DNA from: MWAR01 sp035388825
Lineage (GTDB): Bacteria; Muiribacteriota; Ozemobacteria; Ozemobacterales; Ozemobacteraceae
Assembly (NCBI GenBank): GCA_035388825.1
Contig: DAOOQQ010000015.1
Coordinates: forward strand, 20,678 to 84,677
DNA: 64,000 nt
Direction: 5' to 3'
Shown here one piece after another: positions 16,935-25,725 of the stretch. Numbering within the stretch: position 1 is the stretch's first letter; each line of letters begins with the position of its first letter. The position numbers and the translations under genes were made by a program. Under the pieces are notes generated by a model. It was not told the DNA's origin. It did not search any database and saw only the letters and a program-made list of their open reading frames with translations.

Positions 16935-17714
16935 TCAGCCTCCGAAGCGCAGCCGCTCGATCGAGACCGCACGGCCGGCATCGTCGAGACGCAGCCGGAT
17001 GGCGTCGATCAGAAGCCTGTCGGGGGGGAGGGCGGGAGCGCCCTGGAGGTGCGCCTGCCGCTGCCACCAGACATCGGGAGCAATGCCGGAGACGGATGAT
17101 TCCCCGGCGGCGATGCCGACGTCGAGGACCGAAGCCCGGCCGGTCCGGATCACGGGGTGGCCCGCGATACAGCCCAGACCGGTTCCGACGAGATGGACCG
17201 GGCGGCTCAGGGATTGAACGCGCCACGCCATCGCCTGCTTGAGCTCGAGATCGGGGCCGCTGAACAGGAGCACCAGAGGCGCATGGTCGGTCAGGCCGGC
17301 TTCGAACGCCGCAAGCGTTTCCCAGGGCGGGTCGACGGGCAGACGGTCATCTCCGGTCTCGAGAACGACGAGCCGGCAGGCGCCGGTCGGGGTTTCGAGC
17401 AGCAGGTCCGCATCGCCGGGGGTTCCGGGCGGCAGGTTCAGCGGGCGGATCACCCGCCGGAGCGTGCCGAGAACCTCGCGGGTGGCGGGGCGGGCAAGGG
17501 ATTTCGCGTCCAGAACGACAACGTCGATTCCACTGTCAAAGAGCCGTTCGAGGTGGGCCGCAGGCCGGCCGCCGGACCCCAGGAGACGCGAGGCGTTGCA
17601 GACCACGGTCTCCGGCGCGTCTTCGCCGTCGCGAACGGACGCCAGAAGGGCGCGCAGATCCGGCGCGGGAATCTCCCGGCTCATCTCACCCAGGACGAGC
17701 AAAGACAGCGTCAT
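16935..17714 (-). CDS. YmdB-fold protein without its metal ligands (predicted inactive phosphodiesterase)
   Basis: The 259 residues align without large gaps to the YmdB/TIGR00282 metallophosphoesterase family. Shared landmarks are VIRPLNLPPGTPG (88-100; YmdB has LVRPANFPEGTPG), the LVGT stretch near 175 and ASVLDVG near 194. Yet every metal-site position I can align is changed: the GD start is GE (10), the GEN motif is NASR (40-43), GNHTWD is LDAKSL (68-73), the FHAE His is Gly153, and THTH is TGLG (178-181). I infer a pseudo-enzyme that may bind but not cleave a nucleotide. It heads the cyclase/HD-GYP operon and has a promoter placing its ATG almost at the 5' end. The comparison is from memory of the family and needs an alignment. 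Confidence 0.72.
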   Translation of the reverse strand: MTLSLLVLGEMSREIPAPDLRALLASVRDGEDAPETVVCNASRLLGSGGRPAAHLERLFDSGIDVVVLDAKSLARPATREVLGTLRRVIRPLNLPPGTPGDADLLLETPTGACRLVVLETGDDRLPVDPPWETLAAFEAGLTDHAPLVLLFSGPDLELKQAMAWRVQSLSRPVHLVGTGLGCIAGHPVIRTGRASVLDVGIAAGESSVSGIAPDVWWQRQAHLQGAPALPPDRLLIDAIRLRLDDAGRAVSIERLRFGG

Positions 17715-17721
17715 TACCGGT

Positions 17722-17751
17722 AGTTTAGCATATCGCCCCCGCCGATCACAA
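17722..17751 (-). promoter_or_regulatory. Promoter of the YmdB-like/cyclase/HD-GYP operon, near-leaderless
   Basis: On the minus strand, TTGTGA (17751-17746) and TAAACT (17727-17722) are 18 bases apart. Only seven bases separate the -10 from the ATG at 17714, so the message should start at or next to the start codon, without a ribosome site. Confidence 0.65.
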
Positions 17752-17767
17752 CTTGGATCCGGCCGGA

Positions 17768-17789
17768 AACCCCGTTGAGCGGCGGGGTT
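17768..17789 (-). terminator. Probable terminator of the 17788 barrel gene
   Basis: AACCCCG and CGGGGTT (17768-17774 and 17783-17789) form a seven-base stem overlapping the stop codon. The T-run is weak, so termination may be partial. Confidence 0.45.
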
Positions 17790-19305
17790 AGAAGTGGGAC
17801 AGCCAGCTGAAGATGAGGGATTTCTCGGTGACGTTGTTCGCCGTGAACTCGCCGTGCCGCTCGCGCTTGCTCTGGAAACCGAGCTCGAGCCCCTGGGAGG
17901 TCGACAGCCGCTTCTCGACGCCAACGCGCCAGGTGTGCCGGACATACGAGGAATACAGGAGATCCTCGAACTCCTCGTAGCTCATGTCGATCCACTCGTC
18001 TTTCAGGTGCAGCAGCCAGGTCGGCGTGAACGGGTAATCATACCCGAGAACCACCTGGTACTGGTTCGAATCGGCATAATACAGGCGCGGGGTGCCGTAT
18101 TTCGTCAGCGTCGCCTGGAAATTGAGGCTCGCGGCGGTGCGCCCGCCCGAAAAGTAGTTTTCCCAGAGGAAGGTGTCGACGGTGTAGTCCTGATCGTCAT
18201 GCACCGTGTGGGCATATCGTTCGTCGGTGAGCGTCAGGATATGCAGCAGCCGTTCGGAGGCCTGATGCCGCCCCGAAAGGGACACCCGGTTCGAGGTGTG
18301 GTTGTAGAGGTAGTAGGTGTCCGACTCGTCCTCGTGCTTGCGCGTGTAATACGTGTCCTCGAGCATCAGCTTCGTGCGGTCATCGACCTCGTAACTCGCC
18401 CGCAGGGTCGCGGACGGCTGGTAGAATCCGTTGTCGATCGTCGTGCGCTTCTGGGTCTTCAGGTCGCCCACCAGGGTCAGATACAGGTCGCCGCGGGTGA
18501 CGCGGGCCAGGAATTTCGCCTCGGGATCCGGCTCGCCGGGCCGGCGGGTCCAGTTCGTGTAATGATCGACCGCCTTCTTCGTGGCTATACCGGTTGGTAT
18601 ATTTTCAAAGGTGCTCCGGTCGCCGCGCGAGGTGTTGCCGACGGGGGTATACCGGATCCGCTCGGGCAGGAAGGTGGAGAGATCGAGCGAAACGATGCCT
18701 TCCTGGTAGTTCGAGGCCCGGTCGTTCTGGTATTCCCGCTCCTCGTAGGAGCCTTCCATCGCGATGCCGGTGTATTCGCCCGGCCGGTGGGTGTAGCGCA
18801 GTTTCGCGCGATTCGATGTATATTCCCAGATATTGTCGATGGGAATGCGGTAGACGTTGTTGTAATAATCGAGCTGCAATACATCGGCTTCGCCGACCGA
18901 GACCCCGTAGGTCAGATTGAACAGGTGGTCGACGGTCGTGTATTTGTATGAGTCGAGAGCATACGCGTCGTAGTCCTCGGGCCGGTAGTTCTGGTAATGC
19001 AACGTTTCCTTCACGTCGAGGAACTGGCGCTCCGACAGATCGCCCTTCAGGGTGAAGCTCAGATCGTTCACCGAGCTGATGAACGTCTTGTCGTAGGCCT
19101 TCAGTTTCGTCACCGGGGTGTAATCCGGCTCGGCATACTCGACCTCGGCGTAATCCTTGCGCGTGCTGTCGACGCTCATCCGCGAATCGTAGGTCCATTC
19201 CGCGGAAAACTTCGCCGCCCGGGCGGGAATGGCGCCGCAGAACACGGCGAGAACGGCTCCCCATGCCGCCAGGCGGACCAGCGTGCGACGCAGATTGTTG
19301 GCCAT
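17788..19305 (-). CDS. Outer-membrane beta-barrel protein
   Basis: The 505-residue protein has a signal peptide (VRLAAWGAVLAVFCGAIPARA) and a mature chain made of many aromatic, alternating strands, and it ends in SLIFSWLSHF with a terminal Phe, the usual barrel signal. Acidic loops alternate with the strands (EWTYDSRMSVDSTRKDY, YEVDDRTKLMLEDTYYTRK). This pattern fits a barrel of perhaps 16-22 strands. No named porin or receptor family and no plug domain were recognised. GGAGAA precedes the ATG; the open frame extends to 19422, but the signal peptide fixes the start. It is divergent from a sigma-54 activator that may control it, although no sigma-54 promoter was found in the shared 181-base gap. 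Confidence 0.78.
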   Translation of the reverse strand: MANNLRRTLVRLAAWGAVLAVFCGAIPARAAKFSAEWTYDSRMSVDSTRKDYAEVEYAEPDYTPVTKLKAYDKTFISSVNDLSFTLKGDLSERQFLDVKETLHYQNYRPEDYDAYALDSYKYTTVDHLFNLTYGVSVGEADVLQLDYYNNVYRIPIDNIWEYTSNRAKLRYTHRPGEYTGIAMEGSYEEREYQNDRASNYQEGIVSLDLSTFLPERIRYTPVGNTSRGDRSTFENIPTGIATKKAVDHYTNWTRRPGEPDPEAKFLARVTRGDLYLTLVGDLKTQKRTTIDNGFYQPSATLRASYEVDDRTKLMLEDTYYTRKHEDESDTYYLYNHTSNRVSLSGRHQASERLLHILTLTDERYAHTVHDDQDYTVDTFLWENYFSGGRTAASLNFQATLTKYGTPRLYYADSNQYQVVLGYDYPFTPTWLLHLKDEWIDMSYEEFEDLLYSSYVRHTWRVGVEKRLSTSQGLELGFQSKRERHGEFTANNVTEKSLIFSWLSHF

Positions 19306-19486
19306 CGTGCGAGCTTCTCCGTCGGAAGAAAAAGAATTCACCACTTCGTCTTTCGGCGTACAGAACCGAACACCGAAGTCCTTTCCCCGCGACGGATGAA
19401 TTTTCGGATCCCGGTCGGGCATGTTTTTTTCGCGACGCCGGCTTGCATCCGACGTTCCGGCGATTGTATGGTGTCGGGTGCCTCAA

Positions 19487-21091
19487 ATGAAAACGCCCAC
19501 CTCCCAGGTCCCGCTCCTGCCGATGCAGCCCGAACTCTTGCTGCTCCGGCGGGATTCCGGCTGGGTTGTGGGCCGCATCCCGGCCTGGCTCGCCGAGGAT
19601 CTCGGCCGCCCGAAACCCTCGGAAACCGGCTTTGCAAGCGCCTCCTCCGACGACACCGACTGGCTGGAAACGGCGTTTCCCGGCGTGATCGAGCTCGCCG
19701 AGCAGGTCATGCAGACGGGAAATCCGGTTCGCGAGTTCCAGGCCCGCATCGTCGACCGGCACGACCAGCCTCATCAGATCCTCCTCGAGGCCAACCCCGA
19801 GACGCTGCCGAACGGCACGAAAGCCGTCGCGATCAGGCTCCAGGAACGGCCGGCACCGCCGGCGGAAGCGTCGGGCATCGATCTGCGCGAAGCCTCGTTC
19901 CACGGCCTCGTCGGGATCTCCGAGCCGATGCAGCGAGTGTTCAACAAGGTGCGGCTGTATGGGGCCTCGGATGCGCCGGTCCTGGTGATCGGCGAGACCG
20001 GCTCGGGCAAGGAGGGCATCGCCCGGGCGGTTCACCTCTCGAGCCGCCGCCACGAGAGCCCGTTCGTCACCCTCAACTGCAGCGCGATCACCGAGACCCT
20101 GTTCGAGAGTGAACTGTTCGGCCATGAAAAAGGCTCGTTCACCAGCGCCATCCGCTCCCACAAGGGTCGGTTCGAACGGGCCGACCGGGGGACGCTGTTC
20201 CTCGACGAGATCGGCGATCTGCCCCTCAGCTCCCAGGCGAAGCTGCTGCGCGTGCTCGAGGACCAGACGATCGAGCGCGTCGGCGGTGAAAAGCCCATCA
20301 AGGTCGACGTGCGACTCGTCGCCGCCACGAACGTCCAGCTCGAGGAGGCCGTCGCCGCGGGCCGGTTCCGGGCCGACCTGTATTATCGCATCAACGCGCT
20401 CCAGATCTACGTGCCGCCCCTGCGGGAGCGGGCCGAAGATCTCGAACTGCTGATCCGGCACTTCATCGCCATCCTCAACGAGAAATACGGCCGCCGGGTC
20501 GGCTGTCTGACCCGCGAAGCCATCCACCTGCTGAAACAGTACCAGTGGCCCGGCAATGTCCGTGAACTGCGCAACCTGATGGAACGCCTGTTCGCCGAGA
20601 CCCAGGGCGAGGTCATCGGCCTGCGCGCCCTGCGCGAATGGTATGACGAGCGGATGAACGCGGCCCGGTTCGCCCGGTATGATCCGCGCGTCACCATGCT
20701 GCCGTACCGCAGCGCCATCCCGCTCGGAACGCAGGTCGTCCCGCCCTCCGCCAGCACGCCGGCCGTCCAACGCCCCACAGAAACCCAGCAACAGCCACCC
20801 TTCGGCGTTCTCAGCGGGCCGCCCATCCCTCACGGAGCCGCCTTTCCCCAGACAACCGCCGCCGAACCTCCCGTTGAAGTGGTGGAAGTCCGTCGGATTC
20901 CGACATCCACGGGTTCTCCGTCCCGGCAAACCGGCAGCCGGATCGATCTCGATCCCGAGGCAATCCGCAGGGCGTTCGCCGAAACGGGCGGCAACATCAC
21001 CCGCGCCGCGGCTATGCTCGGCGTCCACAAGGCGACCCTCTACCGCCACCTCAAATCCCTGAACCTCTCCCGATCCGATCTCGAGCCCTGA
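19487..21091 (+). CDS. Sigma-54 dependent transcriptional activator
   Basis: The 534-residue protein has a PAS-like N-terminal region (about 1-135). The AAA+ sigma-54 interaction domain (about 140-375) has Walker A GETGSGKE and Walker B GTLFLDEIGDLPL, with RADLYYRINALQI and PGNVREL further on. A Pro/Gln-rich linker (about 420-485) precedes a Fis-type helix-turn-helix (GGNITRAAAMLGVHKATLYR). The sigma-54 contact loop, normally GAFTGA, reads GSFTSA here; the key Phe-Thr pair is kept. There is no receiver domain, so the PAS-like region probably senses a ligand. A possible promoter (TTGCAT 19443-19448, TATGGT 19467-19472) would leave only a short leader. A later in-frame ATG (19523) is an alternative start. 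Confidence 0.9.
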   Translation: MKTPTSQVPLLPMQPELLLLRRDSGWVVGRIPAWLAEDLGRPKPSETGFASASSDDTDWLETAFPGVIELAEQVMQTGNPVREFQARIVDRHDQPHQILLEANPETLPNGTKAVAIRLQERPAPPAEASGIDLREASFHGLVGISEPMQRVFNKVRLYGASDAPVLVIGETGSGKEGIARAVHLSSRRHESPFVTLNCSAITETLFESELFGHEKGSFTSAIRSHKGRFERADRGTLFLDEIGDLPLSSQAKLLRVLEDQTIERVGGEKPIKVDVRLVAATNVQLEEAVAAGRFRADLYYRINALQIYVPPLRERAEDLELLIRHFIAILNEKYGRRVGCLTREAIHLLKQYQWPGNVRELRNLMERLFAETQGEVIGLRALREWYDERMNAARFARYDPRVTMLPYRSAIPLGTQVVPPSASTPAVQRPTETQQQPPFGVLSGPPIPHGAAFPQTTAAEPPVEVVEVRRIPTSTGSPSRQTGSRIDLDPEAIRRAFAETGGNITRAAAMLGVHKATLYRHLKSLNLSRSDLEP

Positions 21092-21099
21092 CCCACACC

Positions 21100-21285
21100 C
21101 CAGAGATACTCCGTTGAAAAAAGCATGAATTTCAAACCAGAGAAAACGGGGAACACGCTCATCACAGAGAACACAAAGATCACAGAGGCTTCACGGAGAG
21201 TGATCAGATCCTCCGTGAATTCTCCGTGCCCTCTGTGTTCTCAGTGATGAAGCTGTTTCCTGGAGTGGTTCTTCCGGTTTTCCCG
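21100..21285. repeat. Dispersed inverted-repeat element (CACAGAG type)
   Basis: TCATCACAGAGAACACA (from 21159) pairs with TGTGTTCTCAGTGATGA (to 21250), and inside it TTCACGGAG (21190) pairs with CTCCGTGAA (21211), so the segment can fold into a long nested hairpin. It begins with CCAGAGATACTCCGTTGAA, an element repeated at 63972 and, inverted, near 2180. No gene is visible in 21092-21354. Confidence 0.75.
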
Positions 21286-21354
21286 GGCGGATATTGGGAA
21301 GGAACACATATCAGGCACAGAGCCAAACGAAGCCTCACCTTATCTATTGCTATA

Positions 21355-22143
21355 TTATAGTGAATCCATAAGACGGGGCAGGGAGGCGAAGGCGTCGAGG
21401 ATGTGGGAAGGCAGCCGTTCCAGGGCGGATTCGGCACCGGCGAGGTATTTTCCCGTACGGACCAGGATCCCCGTCAGGCCCTGGCGCATCGGGGCCGCCA
21501 CGTCGAACTCGGCATCGTCCCCGATGATGGCGAGGCGCGCGAGCCGGGTTCCGTGATCCGCGGCGATGCTTTCGAACAGCGTCGCCGAGGGCTTTCCGAA
21601 CACCGTCGCGGTCTGGCCGCTGGCATACTCGAGAGCCGCCGTCAGCGGGCCGAGGTCGAGACAGAGGCCGTCCGAGCCCCGGTAATACCGGTTCCGCTGG
21701 AGCGTGTAGAGTTTTGCCCCCCGCATCAGCAGCCGGAAGGCGTCCTGCACCTGCCGGAACGTCGCATCGAGCGACTCGTCGCCGACGAGAACGGCGCTGC
21801 CGCCCTGTTCGTCGATCGTGAACCAGTCGGCTTCGCTGCGGTCGCGGGGCGGCAGGAATGCATAGCCGCTCGTATGACCCGCGGCCTGCATCACCTTGCG
21901 GGCGACCGCCCAGGGCGTATACACCTCCCCGAGCTCGCAGGGGAACCCGAGGTCGTTCATGAGCTGATGGATGGCCTTCTGAGACTGGGAGGTGGTGTTC
22001 GTGACGAACACCGTGCGCACCCGGCGGCGGACTTCTTTCAGGGCTTCACACGCTCCTGGAAACGCAGTCCAGGAGCCCGAAGCGTTTTTTCCCATCAGCG
22101 TCCCGTCGATATCGCACAGCAGCACATCCCAGGGAACGGTCAT
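21355..22143 (-). CDS. HAD hydrolase, subfamily IIA (NagD/HDHD2-like phosphatase)
   Basis: The 262-residue protein has HAD motif I LLCDIDGTLM (catalytic Asp about residue 10), motif II VFVTNTTSQS, the conserved Lys in VFGKPSATLF and motif III IIGDDAEFDVAAP. The large C2-type cap between motifs II and III, together with the TNTT and GKPS signatures, places it with NagD, AraL, phosphoglycolate phosphatase and HDHD2-type enzymes that act on small phosphates. The substrate cannot be told. The ATG at 22143 follows GGAGGAG. It lies 70 bases behind the GGDEF gene on the same strand. An AT-rich patch precedes it and another marks its end. Confidence 0.87.
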   Translation of the reverse strand: MTVPWDVLLCDIDGTLMGKNASGSWTAFPGACEALKEVRRRVRTVFVTNTTSQSQKAIHQLMNDLGFPCELGEVYTPWAVARKVMQAAGHTSGYAFLPPRDRSEADWFTIDEQGGSAVLVGDESLDATFRQVQDAFRLLMRGAKLYTLQRNRYYRGSDGLCLDLGPLTAALEYASGQTATVFGKPSATLFESIAADHGTRLARLAIIGDDAEFDVAAPMRQGLTGILVRTGKYLAGAESALERLPSHILDAFASLPRLMDSL

Positions 22144-22213
22144 CCGACAGCTCCTCCCCCCCGGCGGCCGGGAGCGTTGTATTGTTGAAAATTTTCTTCG
22201 ATCTCCGACGTTT

Positions 22214-24520
22214 TCAGGCCGTCGGTGCCGGGGCATCGGCGGGCGGCTCCCCGTTTTCCTCGGCCGGGGCGGGCGGCTCGGTCACGTTCGAGACACCGAC
22301 GCGGTTGCGGCCGGCATGTTTGGCTTCGTAGAGGGCCTCGTCGGCGATTTTCATCATCTCAACCGTCGTCTCGGCATAGTTGTAGGGCAGGGCGCTGAGA
22401 CCGAGGCTGATCGTCACCCGCAGATCGCCCTTCGGCCCCTGGAAGATCGAGGACTCGACCTTCTGCCGCAGGCGCTCGGCGAACAGCCGGCCACCTTCGA
22501 GATCGGTTTCGGGAAGGATCACGCAGAACTCCTCGCCGCCATACCGGGCCGCCACGTCGGTGTCGCGGATGGTGGCCTGAACGATCTTCGCGACCTCGCG
22601 CAGCACCATGTCGCCGGTCTGATGGCCCCAGGTGTCATTGAACTTCTTGAAATGATCTATATCGGTCATGATAAAAGAGAGCGGCTTCTCATAGCGTTTC
22701 GCCCGCCGGAACTCTTCCTCCATGCGCGACTGGAAATGGCGGCGCACGATAAGCCCCGTCAGGCCGTCGATCGTGGCGAGGTTGAACAGCCGGGACTTCT
22801 CGATGACGACGGCGGCCTGGTTCGCCATGGTCAGGGCCATCTGGAGATCTTCATGATCGAAGGCGTCCGTCGTCTTGTTCACGATATTCATGACGCCGAT
22901 CGATGTATCCCGCACCAGCAGAGGCACACACAGGATCGAGCGCACGACGCCGGGGCTGCCATCCATATGCTCGAATTTTTTATCGATGCGCACATCGATG
23001 ATCAGGCGCGGCTCACCTTTCGCGAACACTTCGCCGGCGACTCCTTCGCCGACCTTGAACTTCTCTTTGAGAGCCGGGTTCACCGATGCGGCACCCTCGA
23101 CGCCAACCACGACCGCCGCTTCGACGAGGCTCTCGTACCGTTCGTCGAGCATGAACAGCGAGCCGCGTTCGGCACCCAGGACCTGCACGCATTTGGCGAG
23201 AATCGTGTCCAGGGTCCGGTTCAGATCCCCCATGAAGTTCACGGCGTGTATGACTTCGTTGACCATCGAAAGTTCGCGGACCTTTCGTGCGAGTTCCCGG
23301 TTCCGCTGCCGGAGATCGCGGAGCTGCTGTCCGAGCCGCATCAGGGCCCACTGGACCGGCCCGAGGAACAGGAACGGAACCGTCTCGAGCACCAGATCCC
23401 ATCGGAAGACGGCCACGGCGGCCAGCGGCCAGGCCAGCCACAGCGCCAGAATCGCGAGGTTGCCGGCCGTGCTGCCGGTACGCCAGATGATCCAGGCCAG
23501 CAGCAGCGCGACGCCGAGCAGCAGCACGCAGGTCCAGGGCGGCGGCATGCGCCGCAGGATCCTGCCGCTGACGATGTTGTGGACGAGATTCGCATGGATT
23601 TCCATGCCGGAAATCGCTCCATACGGGGAAAACTTCACGTCCTCGGACGTGCCCTTGGCGCGCGTCCCGACGATCACGGCCTTGCCCCGCATCAGCCCGC
23701 TCTGGAACCGGCCTTCGAGCACCTCGTGGTAGGCGACGTCGTCGAAATAGCCCGTCTTTCCGCCGTAGTTGAGCATCAGCGAGCTGATCGGCACCCCGGG
23801 GCGGGATCGTTCCCGTCGGGTATAGAAACCGAGCAGCCGATCGCCGATTTTCATCCCCTCCGGGATCGATTCGATGACCACATCGAGCAGGCTGGCCGCG
23901 ATGACAAGGCCGAAACACCGGTAGGTCTCGTCGCCGAGTCTCTTTTCGAGGAACAGGTGGCGCATGACGCCGTCGGTGTTCGTGTCCACGTGCTCCATGT
24001 CGATGAAGCCCTCGGAAGCGACGGGGGCACGCAGCGCCGGGATAGGCCGGTCCGCCACGAGCCGCTCGATCATCTCGCACGACTCGTTGTCGAGCACCGT
24101 CTTTTTCACCATCACGAGGGGCAGCACGACGCGGCCGAACGAGGCGACGGCACGCGCGAACACGGCATCGTCTTCCGGCCCGGCCAGCGACGGCTCGCTG
24201 AACATGACGTCGAACGCCGCGACCCGCGCCCCCGCCGAGGCGAGCACGTCGAGCAGCCGGGCATGCATGGCCCGGGGCCATGGCCAGGGGCCGAGCTTCG
24301 CGATGCACTCGTCGGTGATCGAGACCAGTACGACATTCCGGCTCGCGGGCAGTTCCCCGCGGGAGCGGAACCGGAGGTCGATGCTGCCGTTCTCGAGATC
24401 GGTAAAGTATCCGTTATAGAACAACAGGACGGAAAGCAGGCCGAACACGAGGCCCGCCAGCGCCTCGGCGCTCGTGAAGAACCGGCCCCGTCCCCGGAAC
24501 GACGCGCTCAGATCAGTCAT
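22214..24520 (-). CDS. CHASE2-GAF-GGDEF diguanylate cyclase
   Basis: The 768-residue protein has an N-terminal membrane helix (LAGLVFGLLSVLLFY), a CHASE2 sensor domain (about 45-315), further membrane helices (about 320-385), a coiled linker, a GAF domain (about 415-570) and a GGDEF domain (about 580-740). The active site reads RYGGEEF, a functional variant, and an inhibitory-site RxxD (RDTD) sits five residues before it, so it should make c-di-GMP with product feedback. The C-terminal 30 residues are Pro/Glu-rich. It shares the sensor type with the adenylate cyclase at 14935, suggesting that both read related envelope signals. The ATG at 24520 has only a weak ribosome site. Confidence 0.93.
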   Translation of the reverse strand: MTDLSASFRGRGRFFTSAEALAGLVFGLLSVLLFYNGYFTDLENGSIDLRFRSRGELPASRNVVLVSITDECIAKLGPWPWPRAMHARLLDVLASAGARVAAFDVMFSEPSLAGPEDDAVFARAVASFGRVVLPLVMVKKTVLDNESCEMIERLVADRPIPALRAPVASEGFIDMEHVDTNTDGVMRHLFLEKRLGDETYRCFGLVIAASLLDVVIESIPEGMKIGDRLLGFYTRRERSRPGVPISSLMLNYGGKTGYFDDVAYHEVLEGRFQSGLMRGKAVIVGTRAKGTSEDVKFSPYGAISGMEIHANLVHNIVSGRILRRMPPPWTCVLLLGVALLLAWIIWRTGSTAGNLAILALWLAWPLAAVAVFRWDLVLETVPFLFLGPVQWALMRLGQQLRDLRQRNRELARKVRELSMVNEVIHAVNFMGDLNRTLDTILAKCVQVLGAERGSLFMLDERYESLVEAAVVVGVEGAASVNPALKEKFKVGEGVAGEVFAKGEPRLIIDVRIDKKFEHMDGSPGVVRSILCVPLLVRDTSIGVMNIVNKTTDAFDHEDLQMALTMANQAAVVIEKSRLFNLATIDGLTGLIVRRHFQSRMEEEFRRAKRYEKPLSFIMTDIDHFKKFNDTWGHQTGDMVLREVAKIVQATIRDTDVAARYGGEEFCVILPETDLEGGRLFAERLRQKVESSIFQGPKGDLRVTISLGLSALPYNYAETTVEMMKIADEALYEAKHAGRNRVGVSNVTEPPAPAEENGEPPADAPAPTA

Positions 24521-24584
24521 GTCCACCCATCATGGCGAGAGGTATCATAGTTGCTATTTCGCAAAATATATACCGACATGCGTA

Positions 24585-24607
24585 GGGGCGGGTTTCAAAC
24601 CCGCCCC
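24585..24607. repeat. GC-rich palindromic (REP-like) repeat, copy 4
   Basis: GGGGCGGGTTT and AAACCCGCCCC form an 11-base stem around one C, preceded by GTA, in the 113-base gap between 24520 and 24634. An AT-rich patch with TATATA lies just before it (24563-24574). Confidence 0.85.
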
Positions 24608-24633
24608 CATGCATCGATACAATCCCGGCCGGA

Positions 24634-25725
24634 TCAGGCCGAAGCCGGGGCAATCTGGGCGCGCAGCTTCTTCATCTCGCGGAACGTGTCGTAAAACGCC
24701 TTGTCCGAGCGCGGGAACAGCTTCAGCGCTTCACGATACTGGCGAATCGCCTTGTCGAACACCGCCTTGTCGCGGAACCGGTCGCCCCGCTGACGATACA
24801 GGGTCGCGAGCTTGCGCCGCGACTGGACGAACTTGTCCTCGTAGATGTTCGCGCCCGCATACGCCGGCGACAGCGGATCGGTCTGGGTGAACGACGAGTA
24901 CAGGTCGAGCGCCTCTTCATACTCGGCGACGGCCTTCGACCAGACGTCGGCGGATTCGCCCTCGTCGCTCTCCTCGATCTCCTTCAGGTCTTTCTTCGTC
25001 AGCTTCGCCGCGATCTCCTGACCGATCTGGTCGATGAACGCCCGGTAAATCAGATCGTTCTCGTCGATCAGCAGCTGGGCGCGCTTCAGCAGCGCAAACG
25101 CCTGCCGGTCCCGGCCGGCCTGGGACGCCCGATGGATGCGGGCCAGATACGGCTTCACGAGATGGCGGCGACACTCGCGGAGCACCTCGCGCACGTAAAC
25201 GACATACCGGTGCTCGGCCGGCAGGCCGGCCAACGCCTTGATGGCTTCCTGATACTCGAGAATCGCCTCGCCGAAGTTCTCGGCGCGCCGGAAGTTGTCG
25301 CCCCGCTCGACCAGCGGCGTGATCTCGTCGTGGATGTGCCGGTCACGGGTCTTCACACGGGCCTTGTCCAGCATCGGCTTGATCTGCTCGAGAAACGCGA
25401 CATCGTCGTCGCCGGCCAGCTCGGTGGCCATCTCGAGCTCTTCGAGAGCCCGTTCCCAGTCACGCCGCTCGTAGGCGGTCTTCCCCCACTCGAAGTGAGA
25501 CCGCGCCAGCCGCGCATCGACCGCGCCGAGGTGGGCCTCGATCTCCTTGCGCAGCGCCAGATCATCGGCGGTCAGGGGCATCTCGGTGTCGTCCCCCCCG
25601 ATGCGCTCGAACTCCTCGATCGCCTTGGCATAGGCCGCCTTCGCGGCACCCCAGTCCTCGGCTTCCCGACGGTTGTCCCCGTCGGCCTGCAACGCTTCGA
25701 TCAACTGCCGGCTCTCGATATTCAT
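24634..25725 (-). CDS. Cytoplasmic TPR protein
   Basis: The 363-residue all-helical protein has at least five tetratricopeptide-like units, for example WGAAKAAYAKAIEEFERIGG near residue 25, RRDWERALEELEMATELAG near 90 and AVFDKAIRQYREALKLFPRS near 325. There is no signal peptide, so it should be cytoplasmic, unlike its upstream partner. The ATG overlaps the previous stop (ATGA) and follows AAGGAGGG; the gene is therefore the last of the 28954-24634 operon. It probably acts as an adaptor. No enzyme motif is visible. Confidence 0.78.
   Translation of the reverse strand: MNIESRQLIEALQADGDNRREAEDWGAAKAAYAKAIEEFERIGGDDTEMPLTADDLALRKEIEAHLGAVDARLARSHFEWGKTAYERRDWERALEELEMATELAGDDDVAFLEQIKPMLDKARVKTRDRHIHDEITPLVERGDNFRRAENFGEAILEYQEAIKALAGLPAEHRYVVYVREVLRECRRHLVKPYLARIHRASQAGRDRQAFALLKRAQLLIDENDLIYRAFIDQIGQEIAAKLTKKDLKEIEESDEGESADVWSKAVAEYEEALDLYSSFTQTDPLSPAYAGANIYEDKFVQSRRKLATLYRQRGDRFRDKAVFDKAIRQYREALKLFPRSDKAFYDTFREMKKLRAQIAPASA

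Noticed and set aside
15301..17217. 638-residue plus-strand frame opposite the cyclase and YmdB-like genes
   Set aside because: It spans two real genes on the other strand and has no recognisable motif.
19306..19486. Possible sigma-54 promoter between the barrel gene and the sigma-54 activator
   Set aside because: Reading both strands of the gap by eye, no TGGCAC-N5-TTGC was found.
21992..24550. 852-residue open frame on the plus strand opposite the GGDEF gene
   Set aside because: It is antisense to a gene with intact CHASE2, GAF and GGDEF motifs. GC-rich codons leave few stops on the other strand, and the product has a skewed, His/Arg-rich composition with no motif.
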